A DNA stretch of 64,000 bases from Sphingobium sp. SYK-6 (GTDB lineage Bacteria; Pseudomonadota; Alphaproteobacteria; Sphingomonadales; Sphingomonadaceae), in NCBI RefSeq assembly GCF_000283515.1, contig NC_015976.1, positions 3,866,001 through 3,930,000 on the forward strand. The letters run 5' to 3'. The notes under the pieces are model-generated. The model was not told where the DNA came from. It ran no database searches and saw only the letters and a program-made list of their open reading frames with translations. This document shows positions 24,112 to 32,929 of the stretch, piece after piece. Each line of letters opens with the position of its first letter. The stretch's first letter is position 1. The position numbers were made by a program, and so were the translations under genes.

Positions 24112-24133
24112 AAATGGCTGAAATCCGCCATTT
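24112..24133. promoter_or_regulatory. AAATGGC-N8-GCCATTT inverted repeat upstream of the psp promoter
   Basis: This is a perfect 7-bp inverted repeat (AAATGGC at 24112-24118, GCCATTT at 24127-24133) between the sigma-54 promoter and the pspF start. It is a candidate PspF upstream activation site, although closer to the promoter than is usual in enterobacteria. Confidence 0.5.
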
Positions 24134-24205
24134 TCATTCACCTGCCGTTCAGCGGCGCGAGTTTCATCTTGCCAAGATGTAGGAATTATCACTAATCGTT
24201 GGCTC

Positions 24206-25258
24206 GTGGAAAAAACGACGCATTTCGTCGGCCAGTCGCTGGCCTTTCTGGACGCGGTCGAACAGGCTGGCCGTGCAGCCGAACTCATCCGCCCCGTGCT
24301 GGTCATCGGCGAGCGCGGCACCGGCAAGGAACTGATCGCCGAGCGCATTCACCGCCTGTCCCCCCGCTGGGACGGCCCCCTCATCACCATGAATTGCGCC
24401 GCGCTGCCCGAGACGCTGATCGAGGCCGAACTGTTCGGCCATGAGGCCGGCGCCTTCACCGGCGCCACCCGCGCCCGTGCCGGCCGGTTCGAGGAAGCGG
24501 ACGGCGGCACGCTGTTCCTTGACGAGCTAGGCACCTTGTCCATGGCCGCGCAGGAGCGCCTGCTGCGCGCGGTGGAATATGGGGAAGTGACGCGCATCGG
24601 CAGCTCCCGTCCCCTCAATGTCGACGTGCGCATCGTCGCGGCGACCAATGAGCATCTGCCTGCGGCTGTGGAGGCCGGCCGCTTTCGCGCCGACCTGCTC
24701 GACCGCCTTTCCTTCGAGGTCATCACCTTGCCCCCGCTGCGCGGACGCGAGGGCGATGCCGAGGTGCTGGCCGAGCATTTCGGCCGGCGCATGGCAACCG
24801 AGATGCGCTGGCCCGGCTGGCCGGGCTTTTCCGCGCGCGCGATGGCGGAGCTGGTCGCTTATAGCTGGCCGGGCAATGTGCGCGAACTGCGCAATGTGGT
24901 GGAGCGCGCCGTCTACCGCTGGCAGGACCCCGTCCATCCGATCGACGCCATTCAGCTCGATCCCTTTGCCTCACCCTGGCAACCGGCGCCCATGCCCTCC
25001 AGCCTTCCCCGGCCGGATGATAGCGCCCGCACCGCCGTGGCGCCCGCACCGGCCTCCAATGGCGATGCGCGCGAGGACCAGTTGTCGATCGCGCTGGATG
25101 ACATCACCGATTTCCGCGCCGCGGTCGATGTGCATGAAGCCACGATCCTTCGCCGCGCGCTGGAACGACACCGCTTCAACCAGCGCGCCACGGCCAAGGC
25201 ACTGGGTCTATCCTACGACCAGCTTCGCCACTGCCTCAAGAAGCACGCGCTGCTGTAG
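24206..25258 (+). CDS. pspF: PspF sigma-54-dependent enhancer-binding activator
   Basis: This 350-aa protein starts at GTG 24206 (VEKTTHFVGQSLAFLDAVE) without an N-terminal sensor domain, as expected for PspF. The AAA+ domain has Walker A GERGTGKE (~35-42), the sigma-54-contacting GAFTGA (82-87) and Walker B GGTLFLDELG (~103). A Pro/Ala linker (~255-290) leads to a Fis-type HTH at the end (RATAKALGLSYDQLRHCLKK). It activates the divergent psp operon and is inhibited by PspA. No Shine-Dalgarno is seen before the GTG. Confidence 0.93.
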   Translation: MEKTTHFVGQSLAFLDAVEQAGRAAELIRPVLVIGERGTGKELIAERIHRLSPRWDGPLITMNCAALPETLIEAELFGHEAGAFTGATRARAGRFEEADGGTLFLDELGTLSMAAQERLLRAVEYGEVTRIGSSRPLNVDVRIVAATNEHLPAAVEAGRFRADLLDRLSFEVITLPPLRGREGDAEVLAEHFGRRMATEMRWPGWPGFSARAMAELVAYSWPGNVRELRNVVERAVYRWQDPVHPIDAIQLDPFASPWQPAPMPSSLPRPDDSARTAVAPAPASNGDAREDQLSIALDDITDFRAAVDVHEATILRRALERHRFNQRATAKALGLSYDQLRHCLKKHALL

Positions 25259-25460
25259 CACGCGCCCCGGATGCCGGCCGGGTGGTGCGATGCGCGCGCC
25301 AGCTTCATGTCATATCGATTTTATCTTCGCGCCTCATCGCTATAGTCTGTTGGCAAGTCGCGCCCGTCCGCGCCAATGCTGGCGGGCCCACCCGAACGAT
25401 TCGCATGATCCATGCGTTTCGCCACCCAGAACAGAAACCACTGCTTCAGGAGCTTCAATC

Positions 25461-26072
25461 ATGGCATTCACCCTTCCCGACCTTCCCTATGCGAAAACGG
25501 CTTTCGGCGAAGACATGTCGGCCGAGACGTTCGACTATCATCACGGCAAGCATCACAATGCCTATGTGACGAAAGCGAACGAGCTGGTCGCCGCCGACCC
25601 GGCGCTGCAGGGCAAGTCGCTGGTCGAGCTGATCCGCACCGCCAAGGGCGGCCTGTTCAACCAGGTCGGCCAGATCTGGAACCACAGCTTCTTCTGGCAG
25701 TGCCTCTCGCCCGAGACGCAGGAGCCGACCGGCAAGCTCGCCGAGCTGATCCAGGAAGGCTTCGGCTCGACGGACGCGCTGATCGAGAAGCTGAAGGCAG
25801 AGGCAGTGGGCCATTTCGCCAGCGGCTGGGCAGCGCTCAACCTCACCGACGGCAAGCTGGAAGTGACCAGCTATCATGATGCCGACTGCCCCGTCGCGCA
25901 TGGCGCCACGCCGCTGTTCATCCTCGATGTGTGGGAACATGCCTATTATATCGACTATCGCAACGCGCGTCCCAACTTCGCCGACACGATCCTCAAGAAG
26001 CATGTGAACTGGGCCTTCGTGGCCGAGAATCTCGACGGCAACGGCGCCGAGCGCGCCAACCAGCCGGGCTGA
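25461..26072 (+). CDS. sodB: Iron superoxide dismutase
   Basis: This 203-aa protein starts at ATG 25461 (CAGGAG upstream). The Fe/Mn-SOD sequence has His ligands in FDYHHGKHHNAYV (~25-32) and NHSFFWQ (~74), Asp and His in DVWEHAYYIDY (~159-163), and the SNP-type QIW region fits the iron form. It removes superoxide in the cytoplasm. The leader is ~200 bp long. A perfect terminator follows. Confidence 0.95.
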   Translation: MAFTLPDLPYAKTAFGEDMSAETFDYHHGKHHNAYVTKANELVAADPALQGKSLVELIRTAKGGLFNQVGQIWNHSFFWQCLSPETQEPTGKLAELIQEGFGSTDALIEKLKAEAVGHFASGWAALNLTDGKLEVTSYHDADCPVAHGATPLFILDVWEHAYYIDYRNARPNFADTILKKHVNWAFVAENLDGNGAERANQPG

Positions 26073-26101
26073 CCCCGGCCCGGCCCGATCGACGAAATGG
26101 G

Positions 26102-26130
26102 AAAGGGCGCCTGCGGGGCGCCCTTTTTTC
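26102..26130 (+). terminator. Rho-independent terminator after sodB
   Basis: AAAGGGCGCC at 26102-26111 pairs with GGCGCCCTTT at 26117-26126 around a 5-base loop, with a run of six T and a C at 26124-26130. Confidence 0.88.
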
Positions 26131-26198
26131 TTGCAAGAGAGGCAAGGGGACGCCCAGAGGCGCCGGAGGGGCTCGTCGTCTCAAGCCATAAGCTTACT

Positions 26199-26423
26199 TT
26201 CCCCCTGTCCTACACACCCGCCACGATGGCAGACCAGCCGGACACCTCCTCCTGCCGACAGGAGGAAGCAAGGCAGGGCTCTTTCTCATCGCAGGGCTTC
26301 CATCGTCCGGTCGGGCTGCGCAGGCTTGTCGGAGCGGGTTCTCGCGCCTGCCTCATCGGATCTCCGGCAAAGTTCAGGGAAGCGGAAGATGACGGGGACG
26401 TGCCGTCATCTTTGTAAACTTCC
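26199..26423 (+). repeat. Dispersed element, copy A (about 225 bp, structured)
   Basis: This gene-free stretch after the sodB terminator matches, in inverse orientation, a stretch of equal length at 35585-35809. Shared blocks include CCCTGTCCTACAC at the start, CAGGCTTG and CTCTCGCGCC in the middle, CAAAGTTCA and GGAAGCG near the end, and a terminal hairpin. Copy A has AAGATGACG (26386-26394) against CGTCATCTT (26404-26412), a 9-bp stem, and a second one, TCCTCCTG/CAGGAGGA. It could be a non-coding RNA or a mobile-repeat remnant. Open frames across it are short and not conserved. The rest of the 26073-26597 gap holds nothing recognised beyond the terminator. Confidence 0.7.
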
Positions 26424-26597
26424 AGACCGCTGTGCAGTGTTGGAGCGACATGGCGACGCTCTCAAGCCGTGAGGCGGCCCCACCCCAATTCAACCGTCTC
26501 GGACTCCCGAAGACCCGACGGTCACTCTGAACGCCACCTCGGCCACGGAGCCTCGGGCAGCTCCCCATCAGATGCCCGAGTCACCTCGTTGACTCCC

Positions 26598-27056
26598 TCA
26601 GCTCAGGCGCTCGATGTCCTCGTGGCTCAGCGAGCCGGGGATGATCATCACCGGGCAGGGCAGCGTGCCGGCGTCATGGCCCGCGAAATGCGTGACCAGA
26701 GGGCCGGGTGCGCCCTTGGGTGCCGCGCCGAGCACCAGGGCCGCCACCGGCTCGCCGGATGCCAGCATTTCCCGGACCGAGCCGACCGGATCGCCGATCT
26801 TCACGGTGATGGCCGGCTGGATGCCCGCTTCCGCCATCAGTGTGCCCGCCGCGCTCATGGCCAGCGCTTCCGCGCGGGCGCGGGCTTCCTCCTCCATGGT
26901 CGCCTGCACGGCGCCCCACTGGACGAACTCCGTCTTGGGCACGAGCGCGAGCATGTGAACGCCGCCGCCGGTCTTGGCCGCACGGCGCGCCGCGAAAAGC
27001 AGAGCGGATTCGGCCTCGGTGCTTTCGTCCACGACGACGAGATAAGTGCGCATCAT
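26598..27056 (-). CDS. Universal stress protein family protein
   Basis: This 152-aa protein starts at ATG 27056 or the adjoining ATG 27053 (GGAG upstream). A single Usp domain has the first beta-strand RTYLVVVDESTEAESAL and, near the end, the nucleotide-binding-type loop VLGAAPKGAPGPL and the strand CPVMIIPGS. It probably binds ATP and supports survival under stress. It is divergent from the pyruvate dehydrogenase E2 gene. Confidence 0.88.
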   Translation of the reverse strand: MMRTYLVVVDESTEAESALLFAARRAAKTGGGVHMLALVPKTEFVQWGAVQATMEEEARARAEALAMSAAGTLMAEAGIQPAITVKIGDPVGSVREMLASGEPVAALVLGAAPKGAPGPLVTHFAGHDAGTLPCPVMIIPGSLSHEDIERLS

Positions 27057-27195
27057 CGGGCGGCTCTCCGGTTTTCTCTCACGCTTGGTGGGCGAAATTC
27101 GCGCCCGATGCAAGCGATGGCCTTGACCCGGCAAGGCAAAGCGTGAAGGTGGCCGTTGATTGTCCAACCGCAAGTAACAGGAAAGCCTGGCCCTC

Positions 27196-28503
27196 ATGGC
27201 GATCAACATCCAGATGCCCGCCCTCTCGCCCACCATGGAAGAAGGCACGCTGGCCAAATGGCTGGTGAAGGAAGGCGACACCGTCAGCTCCGGCGATCTT
27301 CTCGCGGAAATCGAGACGGACAAGGCGACGATGGAATTCGAAGCCGTGGACGAAGGCGTGGTCGGCAAGATCCTCATTCCGGAAGGCACGGACAATGTGA
27401 AGGTCGGCACCGTGATCGCGGTGCTGGTGGAAGAAGGCGAGGCAGTGCCGGCGGATGCCGGTGCCGCCGCAGCGCCCGCCAAGGCCGATACGACGCCCGC
27501 CAAGGCGGAGCCGGCGAGCGCGCCGAAGCCCGAACCGGAAGTGGCCAGAGCCGCCACCAGCGCGCCAGCGGCCGCGCCCGTCGCGCAGGGTGAGCGCATC
27601 AAGGCAAGCCCGCTGGCCCGCCGCATCGCCGAGCAATCCGGCATCGATCTCGCCGCAGTCGCGGGGACCGGCCCCAACGGGCGAATCGTCAAGGCCGACC
27701 TCGAAGGCGTGAAGCCCGGCGCCGCGGCCGCGCCGCGCCCCGCAGAAGCGCCGGCGGCCGCCGCACCGGCACCTGCACCTGCGCCTGCCCCGGTGGCGGC
27801 TCAGGACTTCGGCATTCCGCACGAGGTCGAGAAGCTCTCCAACATCCGCAAGACGATCGCGCGGCGCCTCACCGAGTCGAAGCAGACCATCCCGCACATC
27901 TACCTCACCGTGGACGTGCGCCTCGATGCGCTGCTCAAGCTGCGCGGGGAGCTCAACAAGGCGCTGGAGAAGAGCGGCGTCAAACTCTCCGTCAACGATC
28001 TGCTCATCAAGGCGCTGGCCAAGGCGCTGCTTGCCTGCCCGAAGTGCAACGTGCAGTTCGCGGGCGACCAGCTCCTCAAGTTCAGCCGCGCGGACATCAG
28101 CGTCGCCGTCTCGATCCCCACTGGCCTCATCACGCCGATCATCGTCGATGCCGGCGCCAAGGCCGTGAGCGCGATCTCGACGGAGATGAAGGACCTCGCC
28201 AGCCGCGCCAAGGAAGGCAAGCTCCGCCCCGAGGAATATCAGGGCGGCACCGCCAGCCTCTCCAACATGGGCATGATGGGCATCAAGCAGTTCGAGGCCG
28301 TCATCAATCCGCCGCAGGCGATGATCATGGCCATCGGCGCGGGGGAGAAGCGCCCCTATGTGATCGACGACGCGCTCGGTATCGCCACGGTGATGTCGGC
28401 CACCGGCAGCTTCGACCATCGCGCCATTGACGGCGCGGACGGCGCGGAGCTGATGAAGGTCTTCAAGGAACTGGTGGAGGCGCCGCTGGGTCTGGTGGCG
28501 TAA
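27196..28503 (+). CDS. pdhC: Dihydrolipoyllysine acetyltransferase (PDH E2)
   Basis: This 435-aa protein has one lipoyl domain (1-~80, lipoyl Lys43 in ETDKATME), an Ala/Pro/Glu linker (~85-130), the E1/E3-binding peripheral domain (~133-175, [20 protein letters not shown]) and a Pro/Ala-rich linker, then the acetyltransferase core (~205-435) ending in the active-site [15 protein letters not shown]. This is the pyruvate dehydrogenase E2 that passes acetyl groups from lipoate to CoA. The E1 genes are not in the window. It is followed by a thioesterase and E3. Confidence 0.93.
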   Translation: MAINIQMPALSPTMEEGTLAKWLVKEGDTVSSGDLLAEIETDKATMEFEAVDEGVVGKILIPEGTDNVKVGTVIAVLVEEGEAVPADAGAAAAPAKADTTPAKAEPASAPKPEPEVARAATSAPAAAPVAQGERIKASPLARRIAEQSGIDLAAVAGTGPNGRIVKADLEGVKPGAAAAPRPAEAPAAAAPAPAPAPAPVAAQDFGIPHEVEKLSNIRKTIARRLTESKQTIPHIYLTVDVRLDALLKLRGELNKALEKSGVKLSVNDLLIKALAKALLACPKCNVQFAGDQLLKFSRADISVAVSIPTGLITPIIVDAGAKAVSAISTEMKDLASRAKEGKLRPEEYQGGTASLSNMGMMGIKQFEAVINPPQAMIMAIGAGEKRPYVIDDALGIATVMSATGSFDHRAIDGADGAELMKVFKELVEAPLGLVA

Positions 28504-28571
28504 ATGCCCCGGACCGCAAAGCTGAGCCTCTCCCTCTCCCGGGAGGGGAGAAGGGCGGACAAGGCACTCTG

Positions 28572-28967
28572 ATGCCCGACGCCGCTCCCACCGCCGCCCC
28601 GACCATCCGCGTCACCACCATGCCGGCGGATGCCAATCCCTATGGCGACATCTTCGGCGGCTGGCTGATGAGCCAGATGGACATGGCGGCCGGACTGGTC
28701 GCCGCGCGGCACAGCGCGGGGCGAGCCGTCACCATCGCCGTGGAAGGCATGCAGTTCCACCGCCCGGTGTTCGTGGGTGACGAGGTGTCCGTCTTCGCGA
28801 CGCTGGTGAAGGTCGGCAACACCTCCATGACCATCGACGTCGAAGCCTGGCGGCGGGACCGCCACGGCGAGGCCATGGACAAAGTGACGCAGGCCCGTTT
28901 CGTCTTTGTCGCCATCGACGAGCAACGCCATCCCCGCAAGGTGCCGCCGATGGTGGCCGCCGCATGA
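28572..28967 (+). CDS. Acyl-CoA thioesterase, YciA-type hotdog fold
   Basis: This 131-aa protein has the family start NPYGDIFGGWLMSQMDMAAG (~22-41), which carries the catalytic-type Asp, then GMQFHRPVFVGD and the C-terminal VFVAIDEQRHPRKVP. It hydrolyses acyl-CoA esters in the cytoplasm. It is placed between the E2 and E3 genes of the pyruvate dehydrogenase system, 68 and 60 bases from them, all on one strand, so it may relieve acetyl-CoA pressure. Confidence 0.9.
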   Translation: MPDAAPTAAPTIRVTTMPADANPYGDIFGGWLMSQMDMAAGLVAARHSAGRAVTIAVEGMQFHRPVFVGDEVSVFATLVKVGNTSMTIDVEAWRRDRHGEAMDKVTQARFVFVAIDEQRHPRKVPPMVAAA

Positions 28968-29027
28968 GCCGTCTCATATTCACTCGCCGCGCTGCTGGTC
29001 GCGGCGCGCAGTTCTGGAGAACATGAC

Positions 29028-30443
29028 GTGTCCGAATCCTACGATCTCATCGTCCTCGGTTCCGGCCCCGGCGGCTATGTCGCAGCGATCCGCGCGGCGC
29101 AGCTCGGGCTCAAGACCGCGATCGTCGAGCGCGAGCTGCTGGGCGGCATCTGCCTCAACTGGGGATGCATCCCAACCAAGGCGCTGCTGCGCTCGGCGGA
29201 GATCTTCCATTATATGAGCCATGCGAAGGACTATGGCCTCGCGGCGGAAAAGATCAGCGCCGACATCGAAGCCGTGGTGAAGCGCTCGCGCGGCGTGGCG
29301 AAGCAGCTCAATGCCGGCGTCACGCATCTGATGAAGAAGAACAAGGTCGCCGTGCACATGGGCACCGGCGTGCTGACGGCCGCGAACACGCTGACGGTGA
29401 CGGACAAGGACGGCAAGAAGACCGAGCTCTCCGCGAAGCACATCATCGTGGCGACGGGCGCACGCGCGCGCGACCTGCCCTTTGCTCCGGCGGACGGCAA
29501 GCGCATCTGGACCTACCGCACCGCCATGACCCCGCCGGAAATGCCGGGCAAGCTGCTGGTCATCGGGTCGGGCGCCATCGGCATCGAGTTCGCGAGCTTC
29601 TACAATGACATGGGTGCCGAGGTGACGGTCGTCGAAATGATGGACCGCATCGTGCCGGTGGAGGATGCCGACGTGTCGGCCTTCCTCGAGAAGCAGCTCG
29701 TGAAGCGCGGCATGAAGATCGTGACCGGCGCCGCACTGGACTCCCTCAAGGCTTCGGACAAGGGCGTGACCGCCGCCATCAAGGGCAAGGACGGAAAGAC
29801 GGAGACCAGTGAGTTCAGCCACTGCATCGTCGCCATCGGCATCGTCCCGAACACCGAGAATATCGGGCTGGAAGCGCTCGGCGTCACCATGGAGCGGGGA
29901 CACATCAAGACCGATGGGCTCTGCCGTACCAACGTCGCCGGCCTGTGGGCGATCGGCGACGTCACCGCGCCGCCATGGCTTGCGCACAAGGCCAGCCACG
30001 AGGGCGTCACCGCCGCCGAGGCGATCGCGCAGGCGCTCGGCAACAAGGATGTTCATCCGCACGAGATGGACCCGCGCAACATCCCCGGCTGCACCTACTG
30101 CCAGCCGCAGGTCGCCAGCGTGGGACTGACCGAAGCCAAGGCGAAGGAAGCCGGCTATACGGTGAAGGCAGGCACTTTCCCCTTCATCGGCAACGGCAAG
30201 GCCATTGCACTGGGCGAGGCGGAAGGCTTCGTGAAGACCGTGTTCGACGCCAAGACGGGCGAACTGCTCGGCGCGCACATGGTCGGCGCGGAAGTCACCG
30301 AGATGATCCAGGGCTATACGATCGGCAAGACCGCCGAGCTGGTCGAGGCCGACTTCATCCAGACCGTCTTCCCGCATCCCACGATCAGCGAAACCATGCA
30401 TGAAGCGGTCCTCGCCGCATTCGGGCGGGCGCTGCATATTTGA
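29028..30443 (+). CDS. lpdA: Dihydrolipoyl dehydrogenase (E3)
   Basis: This 471-aa protein starts at GTG 29028 with GGAG upstream. The FAD motif GSGPGGYVAAIRAAQLG is at ~11-27. The redox disulfide is CLNWGC (Cys42, Cys47) and the NAD motif is GSGAIGIEFASF at ~180. The C-terminal interface contains HPTISETMHEA with the catalytic His. It reoxidises the dihydrolipoyl group of 2-oxo acid dehydrogenases, using NAD. The size is normal. Confidence 0.96.
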   Translation: MSESYDLIVLGSGPGGYVAAIRAAQLGLKTAIVERELLGGICLNWGCIPTKALLRSAEIFHYMSHAKDYGLAAEKISADIEAVVKRSRGVAKQLNAGVTHLMKKNKVAVHMGTGVLTAANTLTVTDKDGKKTELSAKHIIVATGARARDLPFAPADGKRIWTYRTAMTPPEMPGKLLVIGSGAIGIEFASFYNDMGAEVTVVEMMDRIVPVEDADVSAFLEKQLVKRGMKIVTGAALDSLKASDKGVTAAIKGKDGKTETSEFSHCIVAIGIVPNTENIGLEALGVTMERGHIKTDGLCRTNVAGLWAIGDVTAPPWLAHKASHEGVTAAEAIAQALGNKDVHPHEMDPRNIPGCTYCQPQVASVGLTEAKAKEAGYTVKAGTFPFIGNGKAIALGEAEGFVKTVFDAKTGELLGAHMVGAEVTEMIQGYTIGKTAELVEADFIQTVFPHPTISETMHEAVLAAFGRALHI

Positions 30444-30528
30444 CCTGCGGCTTCCGGCAATGGCCGGTGAGCGGCGCCCGGCAAGGGAAGGCAGCAGCAG
30501 CGCGCGGGCCGGCGAACAAGGTGCGCAG

Positions 30529-31146
30529 ATGAGCCCGCGCCGCCGCCTGGCGCTGGCCGCCATGCTGCTGGTGTTGCTGCTTCTGCTGGGCTTCGCCCGC
30601 GCGGCCGGCCTGCCCGCGCCGGCCGACGAGCTTGCCATGACCATCGTCGATGCGGTGCAGATTCATTATCCTGCGCAGGCCGCCGGGGTCACATCCGTGG
30701 CCAGCGTGCTGCACCGAGCCGGCGACACGGGCGCGCTGATCGCAACCATGCTCGTCCTTGGCCTGTTCCTCGCTTATGCCGGACGACCACGCGAAGTGGG
30801 CTGGCTGCTTGCGGCGCTGATGACGGTCATCCTGCTCAATCCGGCATTGAAGACGATCTTTGCCGAAGAGCGTCCAGACCTCATTCCCCGGGTCGTAGAG
30901 GTGACGGGACACAGCTTCCCGAGCGGTCATGCCGCGGGGACGATGGCGCTCTATGGCGCCGTGGCGCTACTCTTTCCCGGTCGCCTCATATGGATCGCCT
31001 GCGCCGCGATGATCCTTCTCACCGGCGCGAGCCGGGTCTGGCTCGGCGTGCACTGGCCGACGGACGTGATCGCCGGATGGCTCGAAGCCGGCGCCTGGCT
31101 CCTCGTCATGTCGATCTGGCTACCACGCAGGGAAGGACAGGCCTGA
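30529..31146 (+). CDS. PAP2-family membrane phosphatase
   Basis: This is a 205-aa integral membrane protein. The frame is open from 30400, but ATG 30529 gives a good start before the first membrane segment (LALAAMLLVLLLLLGFARA). The three PAP2 motifs are in order: KTIFAEERP (~105), PSGH (~127) and SRVWLGVHWPTD (~171-182). It dephosphorylates undecaprenyl pyrophosphate or a lipid phosphate. It is on the same strand as lpdA and an exported amidohydrolase, with no obvious link. Confidence 0.88.
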   Translation: MSPRRRLALAAMLLVLLLLLGFARAAGLPAPADELAMTIVDAVQIHYPAQAAGVTSVASVLHRAGDTGALIATMLVLGLFLAYAGRPREVGWLLAALMTVILLNPALKTIFAEERPDLIPRVVEVTGHSFPSGHAAGTMALYGAVALLFPGRLIWIACAAMILLTGASRVWLGVHWPTDVIAGWLEAGAWLLVMSIWLPRREGQA

Positions 31147-31223
31147 CGGCCCTCATGATGCCCCTTGCATCATGGCGCTCTGCGCGGCCAATCTGCCAGC
31201 GACAGGGATTCCGGGGGACAAGC

Positions 31224-32534
31224 ATGACAGAACAAGGACCTTTACGCAGGCTGGTGTGGCTCATCGCGGGCATGGCTGCAGCCTTATGTGCGCCGGCCCA
31301 TGCGGAGACCCAGGTCTTCACTGCTGTCCGCATGATCGATGTCGCGGCCGGCAAGGTCGTGGAGCATCCTGCCATCTTCGTCACGGACGGCAGGATCACC
31401 TCCGTCGCAGATGCACGGCTCATACGCTGGGGCGGCGATGTGAAGCATATCGACCTTGGGGACCGCACCATCCTGCCCGGCCTCATCGACATGCACGTCC
31501 ATCTCGATGGCCTGGCGGAGATCGGCGGTTATCGCGGCCTGCAATATACGGACAGCTTCTGGGCCATGGTCGCCGTGCGGAATGCGCGAGACATGCTGCA
31601 TGCCGGCTTCACCACCGTGCGCAACCTTGGCTCCGAGAACTACAATGATGTCGGCCTCATGCAGGCGATAGACGAAGGCTATGCCGAGGGGCCGCGCATC
31701 GTGCCGGCCGCCCATGCCCTTGGCGCGACCGGCGGACATTGCGATTCGACCTTCCTGCCGCCGTCTTTCGAGGCAAAGAGCCCTGGCGTCGGCGATGGCG
31801 AGCAGCAGTTGCGCCAGCGCGTGCGCGAGCAGCGCAAATATGGCGCCCAGGTCATCAAGGTGTGCGCAACGGGCGGCGTATTCTCCCGCAACACCGAGCC
31901 CGGCCAGCAGCAGCTCAGCGAACAGGAACTGCGCGCCATCGTGGAAGAAGCGCATCTGTGGGGCCTGCGCGTTGCCGCCCATGCCCACGGAGCAGCCGGC
32001 ATCAAGGCCGCGATCCGCGCGGGCATCGACACTATCGAACATGTCAGCCTGCTCGACGATGAAGGCATCAGGTTGGCACTGAAGCGGGAGCGGCCCGTCT
32101 GGTTCTCGATGGATATCTTCAACACCGACTACACCCAAGCCAGCGGCCGGGAAAACGGCGTTCTGGAGGAGAATCTCCGCAAGGATCGGGAGATCGCCCA
32201 GATCCAGCGCGACAATTTCCGCAAAGCGCAACAGGCAGGCGTGCGCATGATCTTCGGCTCCGACGCGGGCGTGATGCCGCATGGTACGGCGGGCGGCCAG
32301 TTCCGCTACATGGTGGCCTATGGGATGACACCGCTCCAGGCGATCCAGGCCGCCACCATCACGGCCGCGCAGGCGCTCGGCAAGGAAGAAGAGGTGGGGC
32401 AGATTGCGGCGGGACGCCATGCCGACCTGATCGCGGTGGATGGCGACCCTCTCTTGGATGTTCGCCTGCTCGAGCATGTGAGCGTGGTCATCAAGGGCGG
32501 CCAGGTTGTGAAGGATGGGACCGCCGTCCGGTGA
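31224..32534 (+). CDS. Exported amidohydrolase (Xaa-Pro dipeptidase/imidazolonepropionase-like)
   Basis: This 436-aa protein starts at ATG 31224, whose N-terminus is a signal peptide ending in APAHAE. The amidohydrolase TIM-barrel has metal ligands DMHVHLD (~91-97), Lys in VIKVCATGG (~210), His in AAHAHGAAG (~255) and EHVSLLDD (~275), and Asp in FGSDAGVMP (~350). It is probably active in the periplasm on small amides or peptides. It sits just upstream of a TonB receptor gene, separated by 395 bp. Confidence 0.87.
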   Translation: MTEQGPLRRLVWLIAGMAAALCAPAHAETQVFTAVRMIDVAAGKVVEHPAIFVTDGRITSVADARLIRWGGDVKHIDLGDRTILPGLIDMHVHLDGLAEIGGYRGLQYTDSFWAMVAVRNARDMLHAGFTTVRNLGSENYNDVGLMQAIDEGYAEGPRIVPAAHALGATGGHCDSTFLPPSFEAKSPGVGDGEQQLRQRVREQRKYGAQVIKVCATGGVFSRNTEPGQQQLSEQELRAIVEEAHLWGLRVAAHAHGAAGIKAAIRAGIDTIEHVSLLDDEGIRLALKRERPVWFSMDIFNTDYTQASGRENGVLEENLRKDREIAQIQRDNFRKAQQAGVRMIFGSDAGVMPHGTAGGQFRYMVAYGMTPLQAIQAATITAAQALGKEEEVGQIAAGRHADLIAVDGDPLLDVRLLEHVSVVIKGGQVVKDGTAVR

Positions 32535-32929
32535 TTCTCGCCATTGAGGCGCAGAGGTCACTGATCGGGCCCGGCCCATGGCTCTTCATCGCCCCGACCC
32601 GAATCGCACGATCGATTTTCTGAGGGAGCGTTGCATCCATGCCGCACCGCAATACATCGACTTGAAAATACGCGCTTTTGTGCGCCTCTGAGCCCTGAAT
32701 TTGGGTGTTTTTCAGGCATATCCCGCGATCCCGCCTTTATTTCGCGATAGCGAGCCGGCACGGGCCGCCGATATAGGGCCGCCATCGTCATAAATCAGCA
32801 ACATGCGGGCTCCACGGGGCCGCCAGCAAGTGAGAGGACGCATCGGTTCCTTCGGGCGCCGAGAAGGCCGTGGCACATATCTGCCACAGTCGAATGAACA
32901 GACCTGCATCGAATCCAAGGGGACCACCG
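32535..32929. other. Gene-free gap before the second TonB receptor
   Basis: No credible gene was found in either strand of this 395-bp region. It contains an AT-rich patch around 32660-32720, a plausible place for the promoter of the TonB receptor, but no motif strong enough to call. AAGGGG lies before ATG 32930. Confidence 0.6.

Noticed and set aside
27430..27800. Ala/Pro/Glu-rich stretches in pdhC as a DNA repeat
   Set aside because: They are the flexible interdomain linkers normal for E2 proteins, not a repeat element.
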